Below, in pieces: positions 1 through 5,420 of a stretch of 6,528 nt of DNA (position 1 is its first letter; every line of letters begins with the position of its first letter). Source of the stretch: Bradyrhizobium sp. (GTDB lineage Bacteria; Pseudomonadota; Alphaproteobacteria; Rhizobiales; Xanthobacteraceae). The stretch is taken from positions 1 through 6,528 of the forward strand of contig JAQGKJ010000080.1 of NCBI GenBank assembly GCA_028290165.1. The letters run 5' to 3'. Made by a program: the position numbers and the translations under genes. Under the pieces are notes generated by a model. The model saw only the letters and a list, made by a program, of their open reading frames with translations. It searched no databases and was not told the DNA's origin.

Positions 1-51
1 ATTTTACGCGTTTTCTTGACGCGAACCGGTCTCCACTTCGCTTGAAAACGC
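1..51. repeat. Palindromic intergenic repeat downstream of the ModA-like gene
   Basis: Arms GCGTTTTC (8-15) and GAAAACGC (44-51) are perfect inverted repeats. A second inner pair, GCGAA (21-25) and TTCGC (37-41), extends the stem across a small internal loop. The apex contains CCGGTCTCCAC. From memory, very similar units are scattered through Bradyrhizobium and Rhodopseudomonas intergenic regions; I could not check this. It begins 5 bases beyond the stop codon of the minus-strand gene at 57, so a transcript of that gene would carry the hairpin at its 3' end. No run of U follows the stem, so it is more likely an RNA-stabilising or REP-like hairpin than a classical intrinsic terminator. Confidence 0.6.
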
Positions 52-56
52 TCCCC

Positions 57-860
57 TCACGAGCTCGATTTTCCCTGTTGAAAGCCTTTCGATATGAACA
101 GGGGTGCGCCGGCCGGTCCGGTCAGGAACTGGATCAGCGACTTCGCCGCCTCGGCCTGTTTGCTGCCGGCCCCGATGGCGGCCGTGAATTGCGTCAGGCT
201 GCCGAGTTCGCCCGGCAACGGGCCTACCAGTTGCGCGCCCGCCACCGGCACGATTTCCGAGGCCTGCGCGACACCGATCTCGGCGTCGCCCTTGGCGACG
301 ACCTCAGCGGACTGGGCGCCCGGCACCAGGATGGTCCGGGATTTCAATTGCTCGGCGATGCCAAGCCGATCGACGACCTGCGCGAAATAGACGCCGCTTG
401 CCCCGCCTTTGGCGGGATCGGCGTAAACGATGGATTTGGCGGCGAGCAGCGAACGCTTCAACGCGTCAGCCGAACTGATGTCGGGCTTCGGCGCACCCGC
501 CCGCACCGCGATCGCGACCGGCGTGGCCGCGACATCGACGAGGCTGCCGGGCGCGAACTTGTCCTGCTTCTGCAGGTCGTCCATCGCCGGCCGCGACAGC
601 ATGATGACATCGGCGGTTTCGCCGGCGAGAACGCGCTTCTTGATATCGGCGATCAGGCTGTAGCCGATCTTGAGTTTGTTGCCGGTGGCGCGCTCGAATT
701 GCGGAGCAAGCTCGTCCAACGCCGAAGTCAGCGCGACCGAAGTAAGGACCGTCACTTCAACAGGCTCGGCCACGGCCGCTTCGATCGCCGCGATGGAGGA
801 AAACAGCAATCCTGCCAGCGTCGCCGCCGCAAGTCTTGACTGAAATGAGCGCCTGGTCAT
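57..860 (-). CDS. ModA-like periplasmic substrate-binding protein (SBP_bac_11 type)
   Basis: The 267-residue product looks like an exported ABC-type solute-binding protein of the molybdate/oxyanion-binding group. The start at 860 is chosen because GGGAGG (867-872) lies 6 bases upstream; the in-frame ATG at 866 would abut that site. Residues 1-31 form a signal peptide: TRRSFQ near the start resembles a twin-arginine motif, followed by a hydrophobic stretch and AVA before Glu32. The mature protein opens with VEVTVLTSVALTSALDEL, where ModA family proteins carry their first ligand-binding Ser/Thr. It continues with GETADVIMLSRPAMDDL (80-96), VYADPAKGGASGVYFAQ (145-161) and GDAEIGVAQASEIVPV (191-206), in the order typical of the family. 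Length fits. The ligand is uncertain because no modB or modC homologue is visible and the ligand residues are not clearly those of true ModA. It could bind another anion or a small organic solute. Confidence 0.8.
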   Translation of the reverse strand: MTRRSFQSRLAAATLAGLLFSSIAAIEAAVAEPVEVTVLTSVALTSALDELAPQFERATGNKLKIGYSLIADIKKRVLAGETADVIMLSRPAMDDLQKQDKFAPGSLVDVAATPVAIAVRAGAPKPDISSADALKRSLLAAKSIVYADPAKGGASGVYFAQVVDRLGIAEQLKSRTILVPGAQSAEVVAKGDAEIGVAQASEIVPVAGAQLVGPLPGELGSLTQFTAAIGAGSKQAEAAKSLIQFLTGPAGAPLFISKGFQQGKSSS

Positions 861-955
861 GGTCATCCTCCCACCCTGAAATGGCTTGTTGTTATCGATT
901 GAGGGCGAAAGTAGCGTGAAGGGCGGCTCGGCGAAAGCGTAATCCGCCAACTCGT

Positions 956-998
956 CGCATTCGCGCGACCCGGAGGCGGCAGCCTTGGCGCGAATGCG
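956..998 (+). repeat. Remnant of the mosaic repeat forming an 11-bp inverted repeat
   Basis: CGCATTCGCGCGACCC at 956-971 is identical over 16 bases to 1348-1363 in the full repeat at 1276-1383. CGCATTCGCGC (956-966) is also a perfect inverted repeat of GCGCGAATGCG (988-998), with a 21-base loop. The adjoining stretch 922-950, read on the minus strand, contains GGCGGATTACGC, similar to the right end of the repeat copy at 5421-5526. It lies roughly 100-140 bases upstream of the ModA-like gene start, within that gene's probable 5' control region. It is short, so part of the match could be chance in GC-rich DNA. Confidence 0.45.
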
Positions 999-1210
999 GC
1001 GTTACCGGACGCATCACCCCCACCGGAGTTGTGGGTGGCTTCGTCACCGCCAAAGCTGCCGAATCCCTTATAGCAATTCCGGTGTCCGCTGGGAGCGGTT
1101 ATCAACACAGGAAATGTGGCCCCCAGTCCGATCGTCATCACCCGCCACCGGACCGGCGCATCGCGCCGCCGCGGCAGATCACGACACGCATGGTTGCTCC
1201 GCCGATTCCG

Positions 1211-1257
1211 TGTTCGTCATGGCCGGGCTTCGTCCCGGCCATCCACGTCTTTCTTGC
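1211..1257. repeat. REP-like stem-loop repeat (ATGGCCGGG arms)
   Basis: ATGGCCGGG (1219-1227) and CCCGGCCAT (1234-1242) are perfect 9-bp arms around the 6-base loop CTTCGT, followed by CCACGTCTTTCTTG. I recall this stem plus its CCACGTCTTTC tail as one of the most frequent intergenic repeats in Bradyrhizobium-type genomes; this is memory, not a search. It is immediately followed by the unrelated 108-bp repeat at 1276. Likely roles for such REP-like units are transcript stabilisation, termination or gyrase binding; none is shown here. Confidence 0.65.
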
Positions 1258-1275
1258 CCAAGTGAAGCCAGACCT

Positions 1276-1383
1276 CGTAGGGCGCAATAGCGCAGCGTCC
1301 TCCGCCATCGCGAACGCGGCGCAATACGCGGAGTTTATCATCGGGCGCGCATTCGCGCGACCCGTTGGCTATTGCGCCCTACG
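1276..1383 (+). repeat. Mosaic repeat copy A, 108 bp with 16-bp perfect terminal inverted repeats
   Basis: CGTAGGGCGCAATAGC (1276-1291) and GCTATTGCGCCCTACG (1368-1383) are exact reverse complements, giving a MITE-like outline. The internal core 1319-1379 matches 2131-2191 at 56 of 61 positions by my count, and its first 50 bases match 5468-5517 at 44 positions. Part of it (1327-1350) is identical to 6101-6124. There is no obvious target-site duplication at the ends. The right terminal repeat overlaps the last four codons and the stop codon of the minus-strand gene at 1369-1761. No transposase is encoded, so any movement would need help from elsewhere. Confidence 0.8.
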
Positions 1384-1761
1384 CGCTTTCACCCAGCGCG
1401 CCGCGGCGTCGGCCGTGTCTTCCGGTCGCGTATTGAAGGCGATGGACGCGCTCGGCGCCGCCCTGTGCACGGCATTGATCAGCATCTCGAACAGCAGCAG
1501 GCTTTTGGGCGGCAGGCGAATCCCCCCGCCGATCACAACGCAATCATACGGCTTGCTTGCAAGTTGACTTTCAAGCTGAGAGACAGCGCTTTTGTCGGGC
1601 CGTACCAGGCAAAGATCGGCGTCCCACCCGCGTTCCGTCGTTTGCCGCAGGGCAACCGCAATCCCGGCGTGAATTTTTTCGGCGCTAAAGCCAGGCGGCA
1701 GGGCGGGATCGGAGAAATCGACGGTCTCCGGTTCCTGGCCTACGAACAAAATCCGCGTCAT
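1369..1761 (-). CDS. Conserved hypothetical alpha/beta protein, 130 residues
   Basis: The start at 1761 is preferred because GGAG (1770-1773) lies 8 bases upstream; an ATG two codons earlier (1767) is only 2 bases from it. The protein begins MTRILFVGQEPETVDF, a beta strand plus turn typical of a Rossmann-like or receiver-like fold. It has a second strand ending DADLCLVRPD (47-56) and a third, PYDCVVIGGG (71-80), then an amphipathic helix (88-101) and SIAFNTRPEDTADAAARW (106-123). The strand-helix rhythm is like a response-regulator receiver, but I do not see the expected phospho-Asp and Lys set, so I do not call it one. I recall similar unnamed proteins from bradyrhizobia. No signal peptide or membrane segment is seen, so it is probably cytoplasmic. 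Its last four residues, RRAQ, and the stop codon lie within the terminal inverted repeat of the 1276-1383 element. Function unknown. Confidence 0.75.
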   Translation of the reverse strand: MTRILFVGQEPETVDFSDPALPPGFSAEKIHAGIAVALRQTTERGWDADLCLVRPDKSAVSQLESQLASKPYDCVVIGGGIRLPPKSLLLFEMLINAVHRAAPSASIAFNTRPEDTADAAARWVKARRAQ

Positions 1762-1960
1762 TTTCATTTCTCCATCCAACAGATTATTTCTGATCCGGCG
1801 ATCATCCGTGCACATTGCGCCCGCCGACTCTCCGATCCGCTCTCGGCCGCCGCCCTTCCCTGCGCATAAAGTAGACTACCGGCACCTCCCGCCCGCGCCT
1901 AAATTTCCAGGGATCAAGGCTCGCCCGAAGGGAACAAGAAGCACACCAGCCAGGGAGTGG

Positions 1961-2095
1961 ATGACGATGCTTGCTTTGGTCGAAGGACACCCGAACATCG
2001 ATGTCATGGTCTTCTACGTGCTGGCGTCCGCCATCCTTGTAGCGACGCTCTACTATTTCCACACCAGGCCGGATCGCAGCTGCAGGACGGAATAG
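1961..2095 (+). CDS. Possible small single-pass membrane protein, 44 residues
   Basis: The frame starting at 1961 is preceded by AGGGAG (1952-1957). A second ATG at 1967 has better spacing (9 bases) from that site and may be the true start, giving 42 residues. The product has a short N-terminus (LALVEGHPNID), one hydrophobic helix of about 18 residues (VMVFYVLASAILVATLYY), and a basic tail (HTRPDRSCR), which predicts a one-helix inner membrane protein with its C-terminus in the cytoplasm. The stop codon TAG (2093-2095) lies inside the left hairpin of the next repeat copy, so the original C-terminus may have been different. I do not recognise a family. Support is the ribosome binding site and the clean membrane segment; it could still be a chance frame. 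Confidence 0.45.
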   Translation: MTMLALVEGHPNIDVMVFYVLASAILVATLYYFHTRPDRSCRTE

Positions 2096-2191
2096 CTCGT
2101 CGTATTCCGGCCGTTCATTCGCACCGGCCAGCGCAATACGCGGAGTTTGTGATTGGGCGCGCATTCGCGCGATCCGTTGGCTGTTGCGCCC
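2088..2191 (+). repeat. Mosaic repeat copy B
   Basis: The left end is a 7-bp hairpin, CGGAATA (2088-2094) and TATTCCG (2103-2109), comparable to the left hairpin of copy C at 5422-5449. The core 2131-2191 aligns with 1319-1379 with 5 differences in 61 bases. Read in one plus-strand frame it encodes the same peptide pattern, QYAEFVIGRAFAR, as the other copies, which explains the meaningless open frames over these elements. The left end overlaps the stop codon of the small frame ending at 2095, and the right end lies 40 bases downstream of the minus-strand rlpA stop codon. The outer 16-bp terminal repeats of copy A are not intact here. Confidence 0.75.
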
Positions 2192-2231
2192 ACCGCGCGC
2201 TCGACCGTTACGTCGAGGCCGCGTCCGTCAG

Positions 2232-2825
2232 CTACTGGACGACGTCAAGCCTGACCTTCGCGATCCCCGCTCCAACCATTCCCAGCGCATCGGCCGCAGC
2301 ATAGGAGACGTCGACGGTTCGCCCCGCGATGTACGGACCGCGGTCGTTGACCCGGACTGTCACGGACCGCCCGGAGGCGACGTTGGTCACACGCAGCCTG
2401 GTGCCGAATGGCAGCGTCGGATGAGCCGCGGTCAAGTCGTGCGTATCGAACTTCTCGCCGCTCGCGGTCTGCGTGCCCTCGGTGTAGAAGCTGGCAAGTC
2501 CCTGCGAGGCGATATCTTTCTTCTCGCCTGCATTTTTGTGGGACGCGAACGGGATATGCTTTTTCACGGACGCCACACGCTTGTTCGCAACAAATGATGC
2601 CGTTCGATTGGGTTGCAGCGACGCCTGCCGGCGGGGGGCGGCAAATTCGGAATTGCTGGTGACGACGGACGACTGGGCGCAAGCCGCCAGCAAAGCCCCT
2701 GCCAGAGCAACGGCAAACAGCCGGATGACATTCCGGACATGCGCGGCCGAGACCAATGACGCGCCGATACGAACACGGTTCGCTTTAACGCCGACGCACG
2801 AAATTCCGGCACAGATGGAATACAT
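2232..2825 (-). CDS. rlpA: RlpA-like septal-ring lytic transglycosylase lipoprotein
   Basis: The 197-residue protein ends in an RlpA-type double-psi beta-barrel domain (about residues 110-196). Recognisable blocks are GLASFYTEGTQTASGEKFD, LTAAHPTLPFGTRLRVTN and VTVRVNDRGPYIAGRTVDVS, then AAADALGM near the end. His135 and Asp161 match the conserved His and Asp associated with catalysis in characterised RlpA, which cleaves peptidoglycan glycan strands lacking stem peptides. The start at 2825 is chosen for GGGGA (2832-2836) 6 bases upstream. A hydrophobic run ending LLAAC (Cys49) is a lipobox, so the mature protein should be a lipid-anchored envelope protein. The n-region before it is unusually long; a TTG at 2756 would give a normal 26-residue lipoprotein signal but has a weak binding site. 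The C-terminal SPOR domain of some RlpA proteins is absent. The next gene upstream also encodes a peptidoglycan lyase, about 330 bases away and in the same direction. Confidence 0.88.
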   Translation of the reverse strand: MYSICAGISCVGVKANRVRIGASLVSAAHVRNVIRLFAVALAGALLAACAQSSVVTSNSEFAAPRRQASLQPNRTASFVANKRVASVKKHIPFASHKNAGEKKDIASQGLASFYTEGTQTASGEKFDTHDLTAAHPTLPFGTRLRVTNVASGRSVTVRVNDRGPYIAGRTVDVSYAAADALGMVGAGIAKVRLDVVQ

Positions 2826-3157
2826 GTTGCATCCCCAACGCGTGCCCCCAAACCCGACTTCAGCCGGATGCAATGGCGGGATCCAATCAGGGCGGAACCG
2901 TGGCCGGAAGAGACATCGACCACGCGATTCCATTCGGGTGTGATTATTGCGCCACAGCCGATTTATGCGCGATGTTAGCCGTCATCGTCCGCGAATGCGG
3001 ACGATCCAGTATTCCAGAGACGCTGATGATCGAATCGAGAGGCCGCGGCGTACTGGATCGTCCGGTCAAGCCGGACGATGACAGGTTTGGCTGTTTGAAA
3101 ACTGAATCGAATCCCGGCGGCTTCGTAGCTTGCCTCCCTCGCTCACGCGTCAAACAC
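2826..3157. other. Intergenic region between the two cell-wall genes
   Basis: These 332 bases separate rlpA from the lytic transglycosylase gene. The right half contains the paired-hairpin repeat at 2981-3082. The left half (2826-2980) should contain the rlpA promoter and leader, but I see no convincing promoter boxes or protein frame. The spacing and intervening repeat argue that the two genes are transcribed separately rather than as one operon. Confidence 0.55.
2981..3082. repeat. Paired-hairpin (BIME-like) intergenic repeat
   Basis: Two hairpins face each other. The first has arms ATCGTCCGC (2984-2992) and GCGGACGAT (2997-3005) with loop GAAT. The second has ATCGTCCGG (3057-3065) and CCGGACGAT (3071-3079) with loop TCAAG. 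The halves are also inverted relative to each other: GTCATCGTCC (2981-2990) pairs with GGACGATGAC (3073-3082), and GGACGATCCAGTA (2999-3011) with TACTGGATCGTCC (3051-3063). This is the architecture of bacterial interspersed mosaic elements built from two REP units in opposite orientation. I recall near-identical units from bradyrhizobial genomes. It lies 76 bases downstream of the transglycosylase stop codon, so it could protect or end that transcript; no U-run is present. Confidence 0.75.
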
Positions 3158-3976
3158 TCACTCACGCCCTGCCGACGTGCCCTCGCCGCCGTCGATCTGA
3201 CGGCCCATCAGCGCGATGGCGCGCTGATAGACCGAAGCGGCATTCCACGCCTGGATGGCGGCGAAATTGGCTTCGCCAGGCTGGTATCCCGCGCCGGCGC
3301 GCCAGCCATGGGCCTTGAGGAAATTGGCCGTCGAGTTCAGCGCGTTGGCGGCGACGTCGAGATTGCCGGTGCCGTAGGCCAGGATGTTCTTCGGCAAGAA
3401 TTGCGTCTGGCAGATTTCGCCGTGCATGGAGCCGCGCGCGCTTGCCGAAAGCGAGCCGCGATCGATCAGCTTCAGGGCGGCATAGAGCTGCTCGGTGAAA
3501 TATTCGGTGCGGCGGCAGTCGTAGGCGAGAGTTGCGATGGACGACAGCATGTTCTGATTGCCGCGCTGGCTTCCGAAGCCCGTCTCCATTCCCCAGATCG
3601 CGATCAGCGGCCCCGGCGGGACGCCGTAGCGTTGCTGGATCGATGCGAACAGCGCCGCCTGGGATTGCTTCAACGAGCGACCCCGGGCGACGATGGCCGA
3701 AGCCCCGCGTTTGGCGTGAAACTGTTCGAGCGACAGACCGAAGCTTCTTTGGCCGCGGTCGGCGGCGATGGTCGCCGCCGCATAGTTCGTCTGCATCAAC
3801 GCCGCGACGCTCGAGGCGCCGACGCCTTTTGCCCTCGCCTCCTCCGCGAATTGTCCCTTCCAGGCCTCGAAACCGGCCGCCGAGCTGCCGCACTGCGCGG
3901 CATCCGCTGTCGTGCGCAGAGGCGCAAGCATTGCCAATGCCGTGAAGGCAGCCGTCGCAATCTGCCTGCCAATCAT
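3158..3976 (-). CDS. Lytic murein transglycosylase, MltB / SLT_2 family
   Basis: The 272-residue product matches the MltB-type transglycosylases, which cleave the MurNAc-GlcNAc bond of peptidoglycan with formation of 1,6-anhydro-MurNAc. The start at 3976 is supported by AAAGGAG, whose GGAG (3983-3986) is 6 bases upstream. Residues 1-26 form a signal peptide ending ADA, so the enzyme acts in the periplasm; Cys29 lacks a lipobox context (preceded by Gln), so lipid anchoring is unlikely. The domain begins with FEAWKGQFAEEARAKGV (36-52), the usual family opening. The catalytic Glu is Glu131 in IWGMETGFG. GSMHGEICQTQFLPKNIL (182-199) corresponds to the family's GxxxGxxGxTQFxP block, and ALNSTANFLKAHGW (212-225) to its S-A-N-x-L...GW block. 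There is no C-terminal peptidoglycan-binding domain. The gene is divergent from the oxidoreductase gene at 4287 and follows rlpA's orientation. Confidence 0.9.
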   Translation of the reverse strand: MIGRQIATAAFTALAMLAPLRTTADAAQCGSSAAGFEAWKGQFAEEARAKGVGASSVAALMQTNYAAATIAADRGQRSFGLSLEQFHAKRGASAIVARGRSLKQSQAALFASIQQRYGVPPGPLIAIWGMETGFGSQRGNQNMLSSIATLAYDCRRTEYFTEQLYAALKLIDRGSLSASARGSMHGEICQTQFLPKNILAYGTGNLDVAANALNSTANFLKAHGWRAGAGYQPGEANFAAIQAWNAASVYQRAIALMGRQIDGGEGTSAGRE

Positions 3977-4286
3977 TCGGAACTCCTTTGGTGCCGTTTG
4001 GAAGCACATTAGCCCCGGATTGCGGCGTTGTAGCACGCGGCACCGGATCGCATTCTGAATTCACTTTTTATTTCTTTTGCATGCAAAATTGCCATTGCCG
4101 CAGGCGTAAAGCGAATGCCATGCCTTACACCGGAGTTTTTTGAACATTTTACAGCCAGAATCGACGCATCACGTTGCGGGATACCAACAAATTTTGAATG
4201 CATTTCGTCTGTATGTCCGGCATAATGAATACGGAATCAGGGTGGAAACAGGCGGACGAATGATCCGTCAACTCAAGGAGCCTCGT
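3977..4286. promoter_or_regulatory. Divergent control region with TTTTGCATGCAAAA palindrome
   Basis: This 310-base gap lies between two genes transcribed away from each other, so it must hold both promoters. Its middle (about 4056-4235) is clearly richer in A+T than the rest of the window. TTTTGCATGCAAAA (4075-4088) is a perfect 14-bp palindrome about 100 bases upstream of the transglycosylase start, and AATGCATT (4197-4204) is a smaller one about 85 bases upstream of the oxidoreductase start. Both are centred on a TGCA-containing core. A -10-like CATAAT occurs at 4221-4226, but no well-spaced -35 accompanies it (TTGAAT at 4194 is 21 bases away). The palindrome could be an operator; no known regulator is assigned. 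Confidence 0.45.
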
Positions 4287-5357
4287 ATGGCAACCTATAA
4301 GATATTGATCATGGGCGCGGCCTACGGCTCGCTGCTTGCCTCGAAAATGCTGTTCGGCGGACACAGGATTCACCATGTCTGCCTGCCCGCGGAGGCTGAC
4401 CTGATCAATGCGGAAGGCTTCCGGGTGCGGATCCCGGTGAAGGGCCGCAAGGACCCGGTCGAACTCGACTCGCGCAAACTGCCGGGCAAGATCACGGCCG
4501 GCGGTGCGGCTGGAGTGAACCCCGGGGATTACGACCTCGTCGCCCTCGCCATGCAGGAGCCCCAGTACCGCTCGCCCGGCGTGCGCGAACTGCTCGACCT
4601 GGTGGCGACCTCCAAAGTCCCCTGCATGTCGATCATGAACATGCCGCCGCTGCCCTACATGAAGCGCATCCCCGGTCTGAACAGCGATCTGCTCAAGCCT
4701 GCCTATACCGATCCGACCGTGTGGGACAATTTCGATCCGGGCTTGCTGACGCTGTGCAGTCCCGACCCGCAGGCGATCAGACCGCCGGACGAGAACGTCA
4801 ACGTGCTGCAGGTTACGCTGCCAACCAACTTCAAGGTCGCAAAGTTCGACAACGACCGGTACACCGCCATCCTGCGGCAGCTCGAAACCGAGATCGACGC
4901 GATCCGTTTCGAGGTGCCGGAAGGCAAGATCGAACTGCCGGTGAAGCTGCGCGTGCACGATTCGATATTCGTACCGCTCGCCAAATGGGCGATGCTGCTC
5001 GCCGGCAATTACCGCTGTATCACCAGGGACGGCATGCGCACCGCGCAGGAGGCGGTCAATTCCAATCTCGATGAATCGCGCTCGGTGTATAATTTCGTCA
5101 ATGAGCTTTGCGTCAAGCTCGGCGCCAATCCGAACGACCTGGTGCCCTTCGAGAAATACGCAGCCGCGGCGCAAGGTCTGACGCGCCCCGCCTCGGCCGC
5201 CCGTGCGCTGCAGAACGGCGCGCCAAATATCGAACGCGCCGACAGGCTGGTGCAGCTCATCGCTCAACAGAAGGGCCTGAGCCACCCCTCGATCGACGCC
5301 ACCGTCACCCTGGTCAATGCCCGGCTCGATGCGAACCGGAAGAAGGCCGCGGCCTGA
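4287..5357 (+). CDS. Ketopantoate reductase-like (ApbA/PanE superfamily) oxidoreductase
   Basis: The 356-residue start at 4287 is set by AAGGAG (4275-4280), 6 bases upstream; an in-frame extension to 4140 has no such site. Residues 3-35 (YKILIMGAAYGSLLASKML, then HRIHHVCLPAEADLINAEG) have the form of the N-terminal NAD(P)-binding Rossmann fold of ketopantoate reductases, though the glycine motif is degenerate. YDLVALAMQE (82-91) fits the following strand with the family's usual D-x-V-x-x-x-x-K/Q context. The C-terminal helical half shows ELPVKLRVHDSIFVPLAKWAML (216-237), where Lys220 is a candidate for the catalytic Lys, and RPASAARALQNGAPNIERADRLVQLIAQQKGLSHPSID (300-337), matching the ApbA C-terminal pattern. 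It is longer than typical PanE (about 300), with an extra middle segment around 120-185. Substrate is unknown; I would not assign it to pantothenate synthesis. No signal peptide is seen, so it is cytoplasmic. It appears to be a single-gene unit. Confidence 0.7.
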   Translation: MATYKILIMGAAYGSLLASKMLFGGHRIHHVCLPAEADLINAEGFRVRIPVKGRKDPVELDSRKLPGKITAGGAAGVNPGDYDLVALAMQEPQYRSPGVRELLDLVATSKVPCMSIMNMPPLPYMKRIPGLNSDLLKPAYTDPTVWDNFDPGLLTLCSPDPQAIRPPDENVNVLQVTLPTNFKVAKFDNDRYTAILRQLETEIDAIRFEVPEGKIELPVKLRVHDSIFVPLAKWAMLLAGNYRCITRDGMRTAQEAVNSNLDESRSVYNFVNELCVKLGANPNDLVPFEKYAAAAQGLTRPASAARALQNGAPNIERADRLVQLIAQQKGLSHPSIDATVTLVNARLDANRKKAAA

Positions 5358-5420
5358 TGCGGGGATCGCGGAAATGCGCCGCCCGACGCCGGCAGCGGAG
5401 TTCATTGAAATCGAGTTCCT

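Larger units (their letters stand above)
861..1368. other. Gene-poor intergenic region with repeat fragments
   Basis: About 500 bases lie between the start of the ModA-like gene and the 3' end of the hypothetical gene at 1369. I see no credible protein gene here: the open frames lack good ribosome binding sites and run through repeat sequence. It holds the remnant repeat at 956-998, a small hairpin (CGGCGC 1154-1159, CGCGCC-type arm 1163-1168), the stem-loop repeat at 1211-1257, and most of the 108-bp repeat starting at 1276. The promoter of the ModA-like gene should lie in its left part, but I could not identify -35/-10 boxes with confidence. Confidence 0.6.

Noticed and set aside
42..839. 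A 265-codon plus-strand frame opposite the ModA-like gene
   Set aside because: Antisense shadow with Arg-rich composition; the minus-strand frame has a signal peptide and a family pattern.
1138..1341. Minus-strand 67-codon frame containing RKTWMAGTKPGHDEH
   Set aside because: It translates the ATGGCCGGG stem-loop repeat joined to the left part of copy A; no ribosome binding site and no conserved protein features.
1276..1383. Target-site duplication flanking copy A as proof of transposition
   Set aside because: Bases immediately outside 1276 and 1383 do not form a direct repeat that I can see.
1031..1567. Plus-strand frame containing QYAEFIIGRAFARPVGYCALRAF
   Set aside because: The same peptide pattern appears in frames over 2131-2191, 5468-5526 and in part over 6101-6124. 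It is a translation of the repeat, not a protein family.
2200..2217. Hairpin CTCGAC / GTCGAG just downstream of the rlpA stop as an intrinsic terminator
   Set aside because: Only 6 bp, GC-rich on both sides, and no U-run on the transcribed strand; such short inverted repeats are common by chance here.
2944..3165. Minus-strand 73-codon frame containing SSGLTGRSSTPRPLDS
   Set aside because: It is a read-through of the double-hairpin repeat at 2981-3082.
2873..4012. A 379-codon plus-strand open frame across the cell-wall gene
   Set aside because: It runs through the double-hairpin repeat and then antisense to the transglycosylase, which has clear catalytic motifs.
4194..4226. TTGAAT and CATAAT as a promoter for the oxidoreductase gene
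   Set aside because: The spacing of 21 bases is too long for a standard housekeeping promoter; kept only as a weak hint in the control-region entry.
4149..5405. A 418-codon open frame on the minus strand opposite the oxidoreductase
   Set aside because: It mirrors the plus-strand gene, has Arg/His/Asp-rich composition typical of antisense frames in GC-rich DNA, no recognisable domain, and no good ribosome binding site. The plus-strand gene has both a strong site and a family match.
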